Source: SpSt-398 sp041752235 (GTDB lineage: Bacteria > Bacteroidota > Bacteroidia > Chitinophagales > Chitinophagaceae). Taken from it: 64,000 bases of DNA. A program made the translations under genes and the position numbers. The notes below the pieces were generated by a model that was not told the DNA's origin, made no database searches, and saw only the letters and a list, made by a program, of their open reading frames with translations. The stretch is taken from NCBI GenBank assembly GCA_041752235.1, contig JBGSHM010000005.1, forward strand, positions 1 to 64,000, in the 5' to 3' direction. How positions within the stretch are numbered: the first letter of the stretch is position 1; each line of letters begins with the position of its first letter. Positions 7,933 through 16,149 of the stretch are shown here, one piece after another.

Positions 7933-8367
7933 ATGCAAATACGAAAAAACAAAAACGCGATAATACTGGGAACTTTTTTAGGTGTACTGATGCTTACCTT
8001 GTATGCCTGTAACAAACAAATGGCCTTTTCTATTTCACCGGTTGTTCCTGCAGCCAGAGGAACTGTATCGATCAAGAAGGATAAGAATGAAAATTATGCT
8101 ATCGACATAAAAATTTCAGGGCTGGCCGAGATCGAGCGTTTGCAAGGAGACAAAAAGAGTTATGTGGTATGGATAACGACCCAGGATGAAAACGCAAAGA
8201 ACATTGGTCAGATCAACAGCAGCACAAAAACGCTTTCTAAAAGACTAAGTGCCTCTTTTCAATCGGTGTCTACCTCCAAGCCGACCAAAGTATTTATCAC
8301 GGCGGAAGAAGATGGAGCTGTCGAATATCCAGGAAATATGGTGGTATTATCTACTGAGGAAATCTAA
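7933..8367 (+). CDS. Small lipoprotein of unknown function
   Basis: 144 aa. A membrane-export signal ends in a lipobox (LTLYACNKQ). The mature domain is about 115 aa with a beta-sandwich look: ARGTVSIKKDKNENYAIDI, YVVWITTQDENAKNIGQI, TKVFITAEEDGAVEYPG. I recognise no named family; the YVVW...N.G.. pattern recalls domains found in anti-sigma-K-like proteins, but this is a weak resemblance. It is the first gene of a tight plus-strand run with a 72-aa protein (41 bp later) and a cupin (12 bp later). Confidence 0.7.
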   Translation: MQIRKNKNAIILGTFLGVLMLTLYACNKQMAFSISPVVPAARGTVSIKKDKNENYAIDIKISGLAEIERLQGDKKSYVVWITTQDENAKNIGQINSSTKTLSKRLSASFQSVSTSKPTKVFITAEEDGAVEYPGNMVVLSTEEI

Positions 8368-8408
8368 GGGGCGAAAAATATAGAAGGCACCTTCAAAAAA
8401 GCCAGCGA

Positions 8409-8627
8409 ATGAAAACAGAAACCGATATCTATATTAATATTTTAAAAACGACCCAACTTATACAGGACCGATATCCGGAATTAGCTCCCTTTATTTCAGA
8501 AATGCCGGTTACCATTCCGGATCAAGGCAATCCCGAAATAACCCTTGATACCCTGGAAGCGTATGACGATTCCTTAAAAGCTTTGCTGGCCAAGTATTCC
8601 AAATCGGAGACGGCCGAAAATCGTTAA
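8409..8627 (+). CDS. Conserved-looking 72-aa protein, unknown function
   Basis: 72 aa, soluble, acidic and mostly helical. The N-terminal part (YINILKTTQLIQDRYPELAPFI) resembles the helical start of DUF1858/ScdA-type domains, but the key glycine-cysteine region is missing, so I do not assign it. It lies between the lipoprotein and cupin genes with short gaps and is probably cotranscribed with them. Confidence 0.65.
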   Translation: MKTETDIYINILKTTQLIQDRYPELAPFISEMPVTIPDQGNPEITLDTLEAYDDSLKALLAKYSKSETAENR

Positions 8628-8639
8628 CCCCTATTTACC

Positions 8640-9014
8640 ATGAGCAAGAAGAAAATGGACCCAATTCATGATATCTCGGATGGCGATATAGAAAAAGCCA
8701 AAATTCATTTCATTGTGAAGATTATTGAATATATCCCCAATTCTGTGTTGAGCAAAACGATCATCCGGAAAACGACAGGCAATGTCACGGTCACCTCCTT
8801 TGCCGCAGGTGAAGAAGTTGAAGAAAAGGCCTCCCCATTCGATACCTTTGTGCAGATCATTGACGGAACGGCCGATATTACCATTGCGGAGAAGAAATTT
8901 AAGCTTACCTTAGGGGAAGGCATTATCATACCTGCCCATGCAGAACATCGCTTTGATGCCGATGAACAGTTCAAGATGATTTCTACAGTTATCAAGACTG
9001 GGTACGAAGATTAG
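8640..9014 (+). CDS. Cupin domain protein
   Basis: 124 aa. A single cupin barrel in about residues 45-120: GNVTVTSFAAGEEVEEKASPFDTFVQIIDGTADI (motif 1 region) and LTLGEGIIIPAHAEHRFDADE (motif 2 region with PAHAEHRF). Motif 1 lacks the usual pair of histidines, so metal binding is doubtful. Probably a small sensor or a detoxifying protein. It is the last gene of the three-gene run; an AraC-type gene follows 124 bp later. Confidence 0.85.
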   Translation: MSKKKMDPIHDISDGDIEKAKIHFIVKIIEYIPNSVLSKTIIRKTTGNVTVTSFAAGEEVEEKASPFDTFVQIIDGTADITIAEKKFKLTLGEGIIIPAHAEHRFDADEQFKMISTVIKTGYED

Positions 9015-9138
9015 CAGCTACTCACAACAATTTGATTGCACAATAAGCCCGCTTGACACAAAACAGTGTAAAAACCACTTAATTGGGGTACCTTTTAGTG
9101 GCAATACGGAAGTAAGCTGCATTACGAATAAACATATA

Positions 9139-9699
9139 ATGAAGCTTTATATTAAGTATATGGTCAGCCTACGCTGTAAACTGGTGGTCAAGGATACGTT
9201 TAAAAAACTTGGTCTTCAATATACGACGGTAAATCTGGGGGAAGTGGACATGGTGGAGGACCTAAGTGCCATCCAACGGGAGGAGTTAAAAAAGGAGTTA
9301 TTAAAATCCGGCCTGAAATTGTTGGATGATAAAAAAGCCATTCTGATCGAGCGAATAAAAAATGTGATCGTCCAGATGGTGCATTATGAAGAAGACCTGC
9401 CCCGCGTAAAGTTCTCTGTTTATCTCGCCGAGCAATTGAATTACGATTATACCTACCTCGCCAATATTTTCTCCGAAACGCAAGGCACCACGATCGAGCA
9501 ATATATTATTCTGCACAAAATTGAAAAGGTTAAAGAATTGATCATATATGATGAACTCAATCTCACCGAAATCGCCTGGAAACTTCACTACAGCAGCGTA
9601 GCCCATCTTTCAAATCAATTCAAAAAAATCACGGGTCTTACTCCCACGTATTTCAAATCCTTGAAAAAGAAGAAAAGAAGTTTGTTGGAGGATATTTAG
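9139..9699 (+). CDS. AraC-family transcriptional regulator
   Basis: 186 aa. The C-terminal ~100 residues form a two-HTH AraC domain: FSVYLAEQLNYDYTYLANIF, IEQYIILHKIEKVKELI, NLTEIAWKLHYSSVAHLSNQ, FKKITGLTPTYFK. The first ~75 residues look like a small ferredoxin-like fold (MVSLRCKLVVKDTFKKLGL...VNLGEVDM) instead of a sugar-binding cupin, so it may sense a small ligand or a metal through that domain. It stands just after the cupin gene and may control the group; the dyad at 7868-7891 is a possible target, by inference only. Confidence 0.88.
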   Translation: MKLYIKYMVSLRCKLVVKDTFKKLGLQYTTVNLGEVDMVEDLSAIQREELKKELLKSGLKLLDDKKAILIERIKNVIVQMVHYEEDLPRVKFSVYLAEQLNYDYTYLANIFSETQGTTIEQYIILHKIEKVKELIIYDELNLTEIAWKLHYSSVAHLSNQFKKITGLTPTYFKSLKKKKRSLLEDI

Positions 9700-9766
9700 T
9701 CAGGCAAAAGATTAGAATAAGGAATTAGAAAGAAAAAATAAGGATTAAGAAAGGGCTACTTAAAAT

Positions 9767-9814
9767 AATTTCCCATTTTTTGGGAAATTCAGAATAGTTC
9801 CCTAATTTTGGGAA
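9767..9814. promoter_or_regulatory. Two operator-like dyads upstream of higBA 1
   Basis: The first dyad is AATTTCCCA (9767-9775) paired with TGGGAAATT (9781-9789). The second is TTCCC (9798-9802) paired with GGGAA (9810-9814) in the same TTCCC...GGGAA design. They lie 60-110 bp before the toxin ATG at 9875. They are probable autoregulation sites for the toxin-antitoxin complex. Confidence 0.6.
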
Positions 9815-9874
9815 ATATCCTCAAACCCTATGGCATGATCAGATTCCTAACCCTTAAAAGTTCTTTCCCATTCA

Positions 9875-10189
9875 ATGATCATTGAATTCAGAAATTCTTA
9901 CCTCGAAAAGCTTTTTCAAGGTAGGCCTGTACCTGGTAAACCCAGATACAATAGTGATGTAATCGTTAAATTCAAAAAAACAATCTTAAAGCTCCAATAT
10001 GCTGACAGTCTCAAAGAATTAAGAAATCAAAGAGGCCTGAATTTTGAAGCACTAAAGGGAGATTTCAAGGGTTACTACTCTGTGCGAGTGGATTTAAGCT
10101 ACCGATTGATTTTGACCATTGACAAGGATTATCAGTTGGCTGTTTCTGATATTCTTTTGGTGCATGATCTAACAAATCATTACCAGTAA
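9875..10189 (+). CDS. higB: HigB/RelE-type toxin, module 1
   Basis: 104 aa. RelE/HigB-like fold: IVKFKKTILKLQYADSLKELRNQRGLNFEALKGDFKGYYSVRVD and YRLILTIDKDYQLAVSDILLVHDLTNHY. The family cleaves mRNA on the ribosome. Full length and intact. Toxin-first order with the HigA-type antitoxin 91 bp downstream is typical for HigBA. Two TTCCC/GGGAA dyads upstream suggest autoregulation. AT-rich surroundings point to acquisition by transfer. Confidence 0.88.
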   Translation: MIIEFRNSYLEKLFQGRPVPGKPRYNSDVIVKFKKTILKLQYADSLKELRNQRGLNFEALKGDFKGYYSVRVDLSYRLILTIDKDYQLAVSDILLVHDLTNHYQ

Positions 10190-10280
10190 TAAAAATTTTT
10201 ATTCAAAAAAAATTACAAAACAGACTGGCCCTGTCACAGGTTGACGACAACTTCACTTGTGTCATTGCCGAAAAAATAAC

Positions 10281-10583
10281 ATGAAACCCTACAAAGTACA
10301 AAACACAAAAGGCAAAGAGATCTATACTGATATTGCCTTACATCCGGGAGATGTCTTAATGGACGAGTTAGAAGCGAGAAATATTCGAAAAACAGTTTTC
10401 GCGGAAAAACTCGACATGAAACCCAGTCATTTCAGCGAGCTTTTACATGGCAAACGAAATCTTAGCGCTGCCACCGCTTTAAAACTCGAAAACCTCCTCG
10501 GCATATCCGCCGAATATTGGTTGAGGGTTCAGGTGTACCACGACCTTTTTCTGGAAAGGAATAAAGAGAAAAAAGTAGCCTGA
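10281..10583 (+). CDS. higA: HigA-type antitoxin, module 1
   Basis: 100 aa from the ATG at 10281; an upstream alternative start at 10257 is less likely. Cro/CI-type helix-turn-helix with the HigA signature: ALHPGDVLMDELEARNI, FAEKLDMKPSHFSELLHGKRN, LSAATALKLENLLGISAEYW. Neutralises the upstream toxin and probably represses the operon through the dyads at 9767-9814. Intact. Confidence 0.92.
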   Translation: MKPYKVQNTKGKEIYTDIALHPGDVLMDELEARNIRKTVFAEKLDMKPSHFSELLHGKRNLSAATALKLENLLGISAEYWLRVQVYHDLFLERNKEKKVA

Positions 10584-10636
10584 CAAAAGGTTTCGTACTC
10601 ATAAGCTTCGATAGGAACAATAACATATTTTATACA

Positions 10637-11647
10637 TTGAAAACCTTATCAATACTCACAAGCAGCCTGCTCGTCCTTTTATGTCTTTCCTGCCAGAAAG
10701 AGATAACCCTGGATGAGCTTCTTCAGGAATCAGACTCTACCCAGTTGATCAAGTCCATCAGCTTTATTCCGGAAAGCGGCAATATAGCCGATTCCATTGT
10801 GGAGACCTATCAATATGATACCGTCAACCGAAAGATAACTATTACCCATACTCCCGAATTCAACGGCAGAATTAAAACTGAGTTGAATTATCTTCCCTCC
10901 GGATTGCTCTTTCATATTGAATATACCTACAGCCGTGCTCTTTCCATTGGCGAGCCCGAAATGGTGGATATTACCTATGACAATACCAACATCATTCAAA
11001 CATTCACCATTACAAACGAAGGCGGAGGAACCCAAACGATCAACTACCATAAAACCAGCTTGCCCAACGGACGCTTTCAGGTAAGCTGGCAGGAAGACAT
11101 TTTTTCCAATGGAAATTTGACCGATTATTTCGCCTTGTTCGACAGTCTGGGAAGGGTCATCGTCAGAGCCGAGCGCGACTTTCTGGGCGGTGCAATTATC
11201 GATTCACTGATTTATGATGACGAAGGCCTGTTGGAGAAGTCCTATCGAACGGACACTATTTTTACCAGTCCATTTCCACCGGTGGCTCCTTTTGTACAGG
11301 CCAATAGCTGGGTAAGCAGTCAAATCCATACCCATTATGCAAAGGGCGATCAGCTATTCAACCAGGTACAACTCCTGCTCAATGGTATTGCCCGCTTTCC
11401 TCTGGGCTATCTGGAAATCGAAAAAGCAGGATTGCTTTCTTTCGATTATGAACCCTATATATTCCAGTATTCCCGGTTTCCGACACAGTCCGCCACGCTC
11501 CTCCGGGTCATCTCGAACAATGATGTATATTATGAGGACCTGCAACCCTATGCCGAATTCGACAACCTGAACCGACTGGTTCGATATGGTGGGCTAAACA
11601 ATTATGGCAGCGATCCCTTTGGGTTTCGGATTACTTATTACAAGTAA
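10637..11647 (+). CDS. Lipoprotein of unknown function between two TA modules
   Basis: 336 aa from a TTG start (10637). The signal ends in a lipobox (LCLSCQ). The body contains beta repeats similar in style to RHS/YD-type secreted proteins: VETYQYDTVNRKITIT, ITYDNTNIIQTFTITNEGG, LFDSLGRVIVRAERDF, LIYDDEGLLEKSYRTD, FDNLNRLVRYGG. I recognise no named family. It starts 53 bp after higA and stands between two HigBA modules, which looks like an accessory insertion; a link to toxin-antitoxin function is not supported. Confidence 0.7.
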   Translation: MKTLSILTSSLLVLLCLSCQKEITLDELLQESDSTQLIKSISFIPESGNIADSIVETYQYDTVNRKITITHTPEFNGRIKTELNYLPSGLLFHIEYTYSRALSIGEPEMVDITYDNTNIIQTFTITNEGGGTQTINYHKTSLPNGRFQVSWQEDIFSNGNLTDYFALFDSLGRVIVRAERDFLGGAIIDSLIYDDEGLLEKSYRTDTIFTSPFPPVAPFVQANSWVSSQIHTHYAKGDQLFNQVQLLLNGIARFPLGYLEIEKAGLLSFDYEPYIFQYSRFPTQSATLLRVISNNDVYYEDLQPYAEFDNLNRLVRYGGLNNYGSDPFGFRITYYK

Positions 11648-11887
11648 GAAACCTTTAGCTGGCACGGAAGAACTCCGTCTCAAAAACAGAAAATCAGCCT
11701 GCAGGACTTAAACCATCAAGCTAATTTCAAAATTTGGCAAATAAAGTTGGCAAATCACCAACTTATGATTATCTTGCATGAAAATCCTGAATTCTGTAAA
11801 ACACAAGTTTACCCAGGTTGATAAGCGTTGCACTCTAAACTTATATGCAATGTCGCAACAAATTTCTTTAACCAAAAAGTTAAGGCA

Positions 11888-12181
11888 ATGCTTATTATTT
11901 ATTTGGATAGACTCCAGAAGTTCTCTCAAAAACATGCCCACGCCAGAAAGAGTCTGGTAGCATGGAAAATGGTGGTTGAAATGGCCTCCTGGAAAAAGAA
12001 ACAGGATGTTTTGGTTGATTTTCCCAGAGCCAAAATGATAAAAAACAACCGGGCTCGTTTTGAGATCGTGCACAACACCTATCGACTGATTACCGAAATT
12101 GATTATTATGATCAAATTGTAGAAATACGATTCATCGGTACACACGCAGAATATGACCGTATTGATCCTGAAACAGTTTGA
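11888..12181 (+). CDS. higB: HigB-type toxin, module 2
   Basis: 97 aa from the ATG at 11888; the frame is open further upstream but the fold starts here. HigB2-like motifs: LIIYLDRLQKFSQKHAHARKSL, WKMVVEMASWKKKQDVLVDF, NNRARFEIVHNTYRLITEI and VEIRFIGTHAEYDRID. This is the family of ribosome-dependent mRNA interferases, a different subfamily from module 1. It is followed 2 bp later by its antitoxin, so translation is coupled. Confidence 0.92.
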   Translation: MLIIYLDRLQKFSQKHAHARKSLVAWKMVVEMASWKKKQDVLVDFPRAKMIKNNRARFEIVHNTYRLITEIDYYDQIVEIRFIGTHAEYDRIDPETV

Positions 12182-12183
12182 CT

Positions 12184-12555
12184 ATGCAACAATGGTTTTT
12201 AATTGAAACAGAAAAAGAATATCGCTCCGCAACGGAACGATATGAATCCCTTCGACATGCCAAAAAGGGAACTGTTGCACACAAAGAAAAATCCCTTTTG
12301 GCCTTCTTGATCAACCAATATGAATCCCGGAAATGGAATCTTCCCGATTTGGATCCCATCGAATTGATCAAGATAAGAATGGAAGATTTTGGTTATCTGC
12401 CCGCTGACCTGGCTAAAGAATATGGTGACAAAGGAACCGTTAGTAAGGTCCTCAACTATAAGCAACCCCTATCGCTTAACATGATACGTATTTTCAGTCG
12501 CATGCTGAGAATTCCCGCAGATGCTCTTGCTAAAGAGTACAAGATAACGGCATAA
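12184..12555 (+). CDS. higA: HigA-type antitoxin, module 2
   Basis: 123 aa from the ATG at 12184, two bases after the toxin stop. The N-terminal half is a charged helical region (EYRSATERYESLRHAKKGT); the C-terminal half is an Xre-type HTH: DPIELIKIRMEDFGYLPADL, YGDKGTVSKVLNYKQPLS, RMLRIPADALAKEY. This layout is usual for antitoxins of HigB2-type toxins. A REP-like hairpin cluster follows 14 bp later. Confidence 0.92.
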   Translation: MQQWFLIETEKEYRSATERYESLRHAKKGTVAHKEKSLLAFLINQYESRKWNLPDLDPIELIKIRMEDFGYLPADLAKEYGDKGTVSKVLNYKQPLSLNMIRIFSRMLRIPADALAKEYKITA

Positions 12556-12568
12556 AAGATCTTCTGAT

Positions 12569-12741
12569 CCGTCGCGATGCGACGACTTGTCGGTAGACCC
12601 CCAATTCGATATTCAGGCATCACGTCCCGTAGGGACGTATTGTGATAAATACAAAATTTCGCCACAAATCGTTCCTACGGAACGAGGGGGAATATTAAAC
12701 ATTTCGGAAGGCTACCGACAAATAGTCGCGATGCGACGAAG
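12569..12741. repeat. REP-like cluster of three-base-loop hairpins
   Basis: Four small perfect hairpins: GTCGC-GAT-GCGAC (around 12571), ACGTCCC-GTA-GGGACGT (12622-12638), CGTTCC-TAC-GGAACG (12670-12684) and a second GTCGC-GAT-GCGAC (around 12725). The outer two are themselves inverted relative to each other together with the flanking CTTGTCGGTAG / CTACCGACAAA. The whole is therefore a nested palindrome of about 170 bp. No RAYT-type transposase lies in the window. Confidence 0.8.
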
Positions 12742-12904
12742 GAGATTGCGACAGGTAGTCTAATAGTTTAATCGTAGCCTGGTGGACATTAAAAGGCAAC
12801 GTGCAGCCTTTACAACTTATAATTGAATTTGCATGCTACTTACAGCAGGAATTTGCAATTAGGAGAGGTTTCAATATTAAGCCCAATTTGCAAAATACCC
12901 AACG

Positions 12905-13882
12905 CTAACTAAATTTTTCCTGCCTTATCCATTTCTGCAGATGAAGAAATATTGGGAATGTTAATAAAACAAACCAAATCATGGTATGCCGAGGCATAAA
13001 ATCATAAATGCTGTTTAACGTAAAAAATAGAATACAATAGCAAATGCATAAAATTGAATCTTTGGTTGAAACTTGATGCTCAGAAAATCTATCCAGATGC
13101 ATTTTTTTTGCAGTGTAAAGCGTTTTCTTATATTCTGTATTCTTTTCTGGAAGAAATGCTATAAGCATATAAATGTTCTGTACAACATAAACCGAAGACA
13201 TACCGACAAAGAAATATTGAATTGCAATATGAATGCTCGTCGCCAAATTAGGTTGTTGGTCAATGTCTCCATTACTAAAAACTTTATAAATATTGTCAAT
13301 AGCAAGGCACATTAGAACAAAACTGCTCCAAACACTCAAATAAAGTCTATTTGATTTACTTAAATTTATTTTTGTCAATGCATTACTCAGAGAAAATAAA
13401 GTTGCACTAATCGCTATAAAAAGGATTACAGCTTTGGTAATGCTTATGTTTTCAAAAAACCCATAGTCAAAGAGCCAATAAAGAAGACCTATTGATTGCA
13501 ATAATGTTGTTCCTTCTGTTTGTTTACTTGTAATTTCTTTTTGCTTGAGAATAATAATGCCAATGATAAATGAGATCAGGAAAAAGTATGGCCATATTTG
13601 GATGTGGTTTTGCAGGTTGTAAACTCTTTCTCTTTTCCCGGGTAAGAAAGTAAATAAGCTTACAAAGAAAGACACTGTAAAACAGTTTAAAATGCTACTG
13701 AGTTTATTAACAATTAAATAGCTTTCAAGCAATAGTCCCAAAAATAGGGCAATTGAGCTCCAAGTGAACAGTTGTTTGTTATATTCCAGTCCTTTTAAAA
13801 CTATGGTATAAGTTAATAGTAAACTTAAAAGTAAAAAAACAATTGTCAGAACTGAAACTCCTGATTTAGAAGTTTGGGGCAC
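12905..13882 (-). CDS. Orphan multi-pass membrane protein
   Basis: 325 aa, GTG start at 13882. About nine hydrophobic segments (for example SVLTIVFLLLSLLLTYTIVL, YFFLISFIIGIIIL, AVILFIAISATLFSL, FFVGMSSVYVVQNIYMLIAF). The coding sequence is much richer in A/T than its neighbours. No conserved motif or family is recognised. It stands alone between the REP-like cluster and a gene-free stretch, so it belongs to the accessory segment. Possible transporter or sensor, but nothing in the sequence decides. Confidence 0.7.
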   Translation of the reverse strand: MPQTSKSGVSVLTIVFLLLSLLLTYTIVLKGLEYNKQLFTWSSIALFLGLLLESYLIVNKLSSILNCFTVSFFVSLFTFLPGKRERVYNLQNHIQIWPYFFLISFIIGIIILKQKEITSKQTEGTTLLQSIGLLYWLFDYGFFENISITKAVILFIAISATLFSLSNALTKINLSKSNRLYLSVWSSFVLMCLAIDNIYKVFSNGDIDQQPNLATSIHIAIQYFFVGMSSVYVVQNIYMLIAFLPEKNTEYKKTLYTAKKMHLDRFSEHQVSTKDSILCICYCILFFTLNSIYDFMPRHTMIWFVLLTFPIFLHLQKWIRQEKFS

Positions 13883-14270
13883 GGTTGACTTGAGTTTTGC
13901 CTTTTGTTTTTTTTCAAGTTATGGTCGATATAGTACAGCTAACGCTTTAAATTATAGTATTGTCTGAACCCTGAATCTATCAAATCTCCTACATCCCCAA
14001 CATTATAAAATAATAACTTCTGAATTTCTTATTTTAACAATCGAAGCTATTTTGCATTACTTAAAAGAAAATAACAATCAAATCATAAGCGTACAACACT
14101 TCATATTCCGTGACTCTCTGCGATAAAACAAGTGTTTAAAAAATCAGCATTACTATCTTTCAGACGGAGTAGTTAGTTTGTAGGTATTTCTCCCTGAAAA
14201 TAAAAATATATTGGGATTTCGCAAAAACTCCCGTCTAAGTGATTTAACTTAATGCTTCTCCTATTACAAT
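13883..14270. other. 388-bp gap without recognised features
   Basis: AT-rich intergenic DNA between the orphan membrane protein and the M23 peptidase gene. I see no ORF of convincing quality, no RNA gene and no clear hairpin. Short frames crossing 14173-14629 are shadows of the peptidase gene. Confidence 0.5.
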
Positions 14271-14293
14271 CCCCTCGCGCCTTCGCGGTAAAA
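14271..14293. repeat. Single arm of family A
   Basis: CCCTCGCGCCTTCGCGGTAAA without its partner arm. It lies 2 bp past the stop codon of the M23 peptidase gene. Probably a degraded or half element. Confidence 0.65.
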
Positions 14294-14294
14294 C

Positions 14295-16019
14295 CTACCG
14301 AATAATAACCCATTCCCCCACTGTCCTGTTCCCCACAAAGTCCTCCACCTCCACCCGCAACACATGCTTGCCCGCACCGCAATGCTCATCAAATTTATAA
14401 ATAAAGGATCGCCCTTTATCATTTGTAAACCGTAACCACTTTCCATCCAATTCCGCCCGGAAATTCCTGATCTCATCAAAGTTATCGGTTGGACGAAACA
14501 CAATGGACTTGGCCTTGCGGAGATCGATCTCTTTTCCTTTACCGGGTGCATTGAGTACAGGCGCAGTGGTATCGATAAATAGTTGAAAGCTGCCAAAATA
14601 CCGTGTGGTAAATTGTAGCCTGTCCCCAACCCAGGTCACCTTTTCGATCTCGTCATTTTTTCCTGTCACCCTTTTTACCACAAGTTTATTTTTCATCTCT
14701 TCGGGAATGAGTCTGTCGGGCTGAATCCGGATGGTGACACGCTCATGAATGGGAGTGGCATGATCACCAAACTGATGCAGGGCCGAGACCGCACCAACAG
14801 GAAAACTCTCTGTGCGTTTGTAGGCCGCTCGAATGGTATCATACAATGAGCCTTCGCGGATGACGGCTTCAAATCCGGGTCGCTCAAACACGGAGATATG
14901 CCCGGGCGGAAATTTCTCCCCGACCAGCGTGGGCAGGGTCACGGCCCCGGGTTTGTATTGAATGGTGCTGCGCAAAATGGTCTTGTTACCATTGTGGTCA
15001 CGTACTTCTATTTCGATGCTATGCCGCAGGGTATCATTTAAATGAATAACCCCTTCTCCTGGAGCAAAACGGGGAGCCGGGCCATCATCACCGGGTAACC
15101 GTGATAAATGCTGGAGATAGGCCCCGCCCAGGGTGCGGTAGCGGTAGTCAATTTGCGCGTTGAGATAAAGCGTTTCGTCATACCCGATCTTATCATGGGC
15201 AAACAGACTGATCACGCGTCCGTCAAACTTCAGACTGGCAGAGTAAATACCATTGGGACCGGAAGAGATATTGGTCCTGTCGGTAGCGCCAATGGCCAGA
15301 CTCACCATCGAAAAGGGGCTTTGGATCACCGCTGGATTGGTGGCAATGCCACCGGACTTGGGTTTTATCACCGGGATCAACCGCGGTGCTTGTTCATACA
15401 AACCTTTTGACCGGTCGTATAATGCCAGCCTGGTGATAACGGGTGGAATGGCATCGGCTTCGGCAAAACCAAATAACAAAGGATTGACACATTTCTCCGA
15501 TACGGTTTCACGGATCTCAAAATGGAGGTGTGGTCCCTGCGAACCACCGGTGTTTCCACTGTTCGCGATAAACTGCCCCTTTTTCACGGGAAATTGTCCT
15601 GGCTCCGGGCGAAGGTCAATCGCCCAGGATTCTTTGGTGTATTGGGCATTCCTGACATATTGGTCAAGCGCCGGGTAAAAAGAGTTGATATGTCCGTATA
15701 CGGTGGTAAAACCGTTGGGGTGTGTTATATATATACACTGGCCAAATCCAAAGGGTGCCACGGATACCCGGGATACATAGCCATCAGCTGCGGCATGCAC
15801 GGGGAGGTTTTCGCGTTGTTGGGTGCGTATATCCAGACCCATATGCCAGTGATTGCTCCGCAACTCGCCAAAATTGGCGGAAAGAGAGATGGGGATGTTC
15901 ATCGGGTTGCGGAAATAGCCTTTTTGGATGGCGGGCTCGGGTGATTGGGCAGAGGATAGAGAGGTATTAATTACGAATAAAAGTAATAAGAGGTGGGTGA
16001 GGTTCTTTTGGGTTTTCAT
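14295..16019 (-). CDS. M23 family metallopeptidase (LytM-like), secreted
   Basis: 574 aa from the ATG at 16019; the longer frame upstream reads through repeat DNA. A signal peptide (LTHLLLLLFVINTSLSSAQ) leads to a LytM/M23 domain at about residues 45-210 with HMGLDI and GPHLHFEIRE carrying the zinc ligands. The C-terminal ~350 residues are beta-rich, with Ig-like or barrel-like strands. The family cleaves peptide cross-links in cell-wall peptidoglycan. The long C-terminal part is usual for Bacteroidota M23 proteins. The box TATTTTTG ends five bases upstream of the ATG, so the mRNA may be leaderless. Confidence 0.92.
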   Translation of the reverse strand: MKTQKNLTHLLLLLFVINTSLSSAQSPEPAIQKGYFRNPMNIPISLSANFGELRSNHWHMGLDIRTQQRENLPVHAAADGYVSRVSVAPFGFGQCIYITHPNGFTTVYGHINSFYPALDQYVRNAQYTKESWAIDLRPEPGQFPVKKGQFIANSGNTGGSQGPHLHFEIRETVSEKCVNPLLFGFAEADAIPPVITRLALYDRSKGLYEQAPRLIPVIKPKSGGIATNPAVIQSPFSMVSLAIGATDRTNISSGPNGIYSASLKFDGRVISLFAHDKIGYDETLYLNAQIDYRYRTLGGAYLQHLSRLPGDDGPAPRFAPGEGVIHLNDTLRHSIEIEVRDHNGNKTILRSTIQYKPGAVTLPTLVGEKFPPGHISVFERPGFEAVIREGSLYDTIRAAYKRTESFPVGAVSALHQFGDHATPIHERVTIRIQPDRLIPEEMKNKLVVKRVTGKNDEIEKVTWVGDRLQFTTRYFGSFQLFIDTTAPVLNAPGKGKEIDLRKAKSIVFRPTDNFDEIRNFRAELDGKWLRFTNDKGRSFIYKFDEHCGAGKHVLRVEVEDFVGNRTVGEWVIIR

Positions 16020-16024
16020 TAATA

Positions 16025-16032
16025 CAAAAATA
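16025..16032 (-). promoter_or_regulatory. -7 box TATTTTTG of the M23 peptidase gene
   Basis: Minus strand: TATTTTTG, TATTA, ATG. A full TAnnTTTG match with five bases to the start codon. No -33 element is obvious. Confidence 0.5.
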
Positions 16033-16068
16033 ACGGGATTGGGGGTAATTTTAGGGTAGATAACCTTT

Positions 16069-16140
16069 TTAACCGCCAAGACGCAAGGGCATAAAGAAGC
16101 GCTAAGAAATCCTTGCGCTCCTTCGCGTCTTCGCGGTAAA
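16069..16140. repeat. Family A palindrome in a divergent gap
   Basis: TTAACCGCCAAGACGCAAGG pairs with the end CGTCTTCGCGGTAAA; AGCGCTAAG lies near the centre. Unlike most copies, it lies between two divergent starts (M23 gene at 16019, MORN gene at 16150) and ends 9 bp before the MORN ATG, so it cannot act as a gene-end terminator here. Confidence 0.85.
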
Positions 16141-16149
16141 ACAACAACC

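Noticed and set aside
11708..12145. 145-aa ORF on the minus strand
   Set aside because: Antisense to higB module 2, which has a clear family match.
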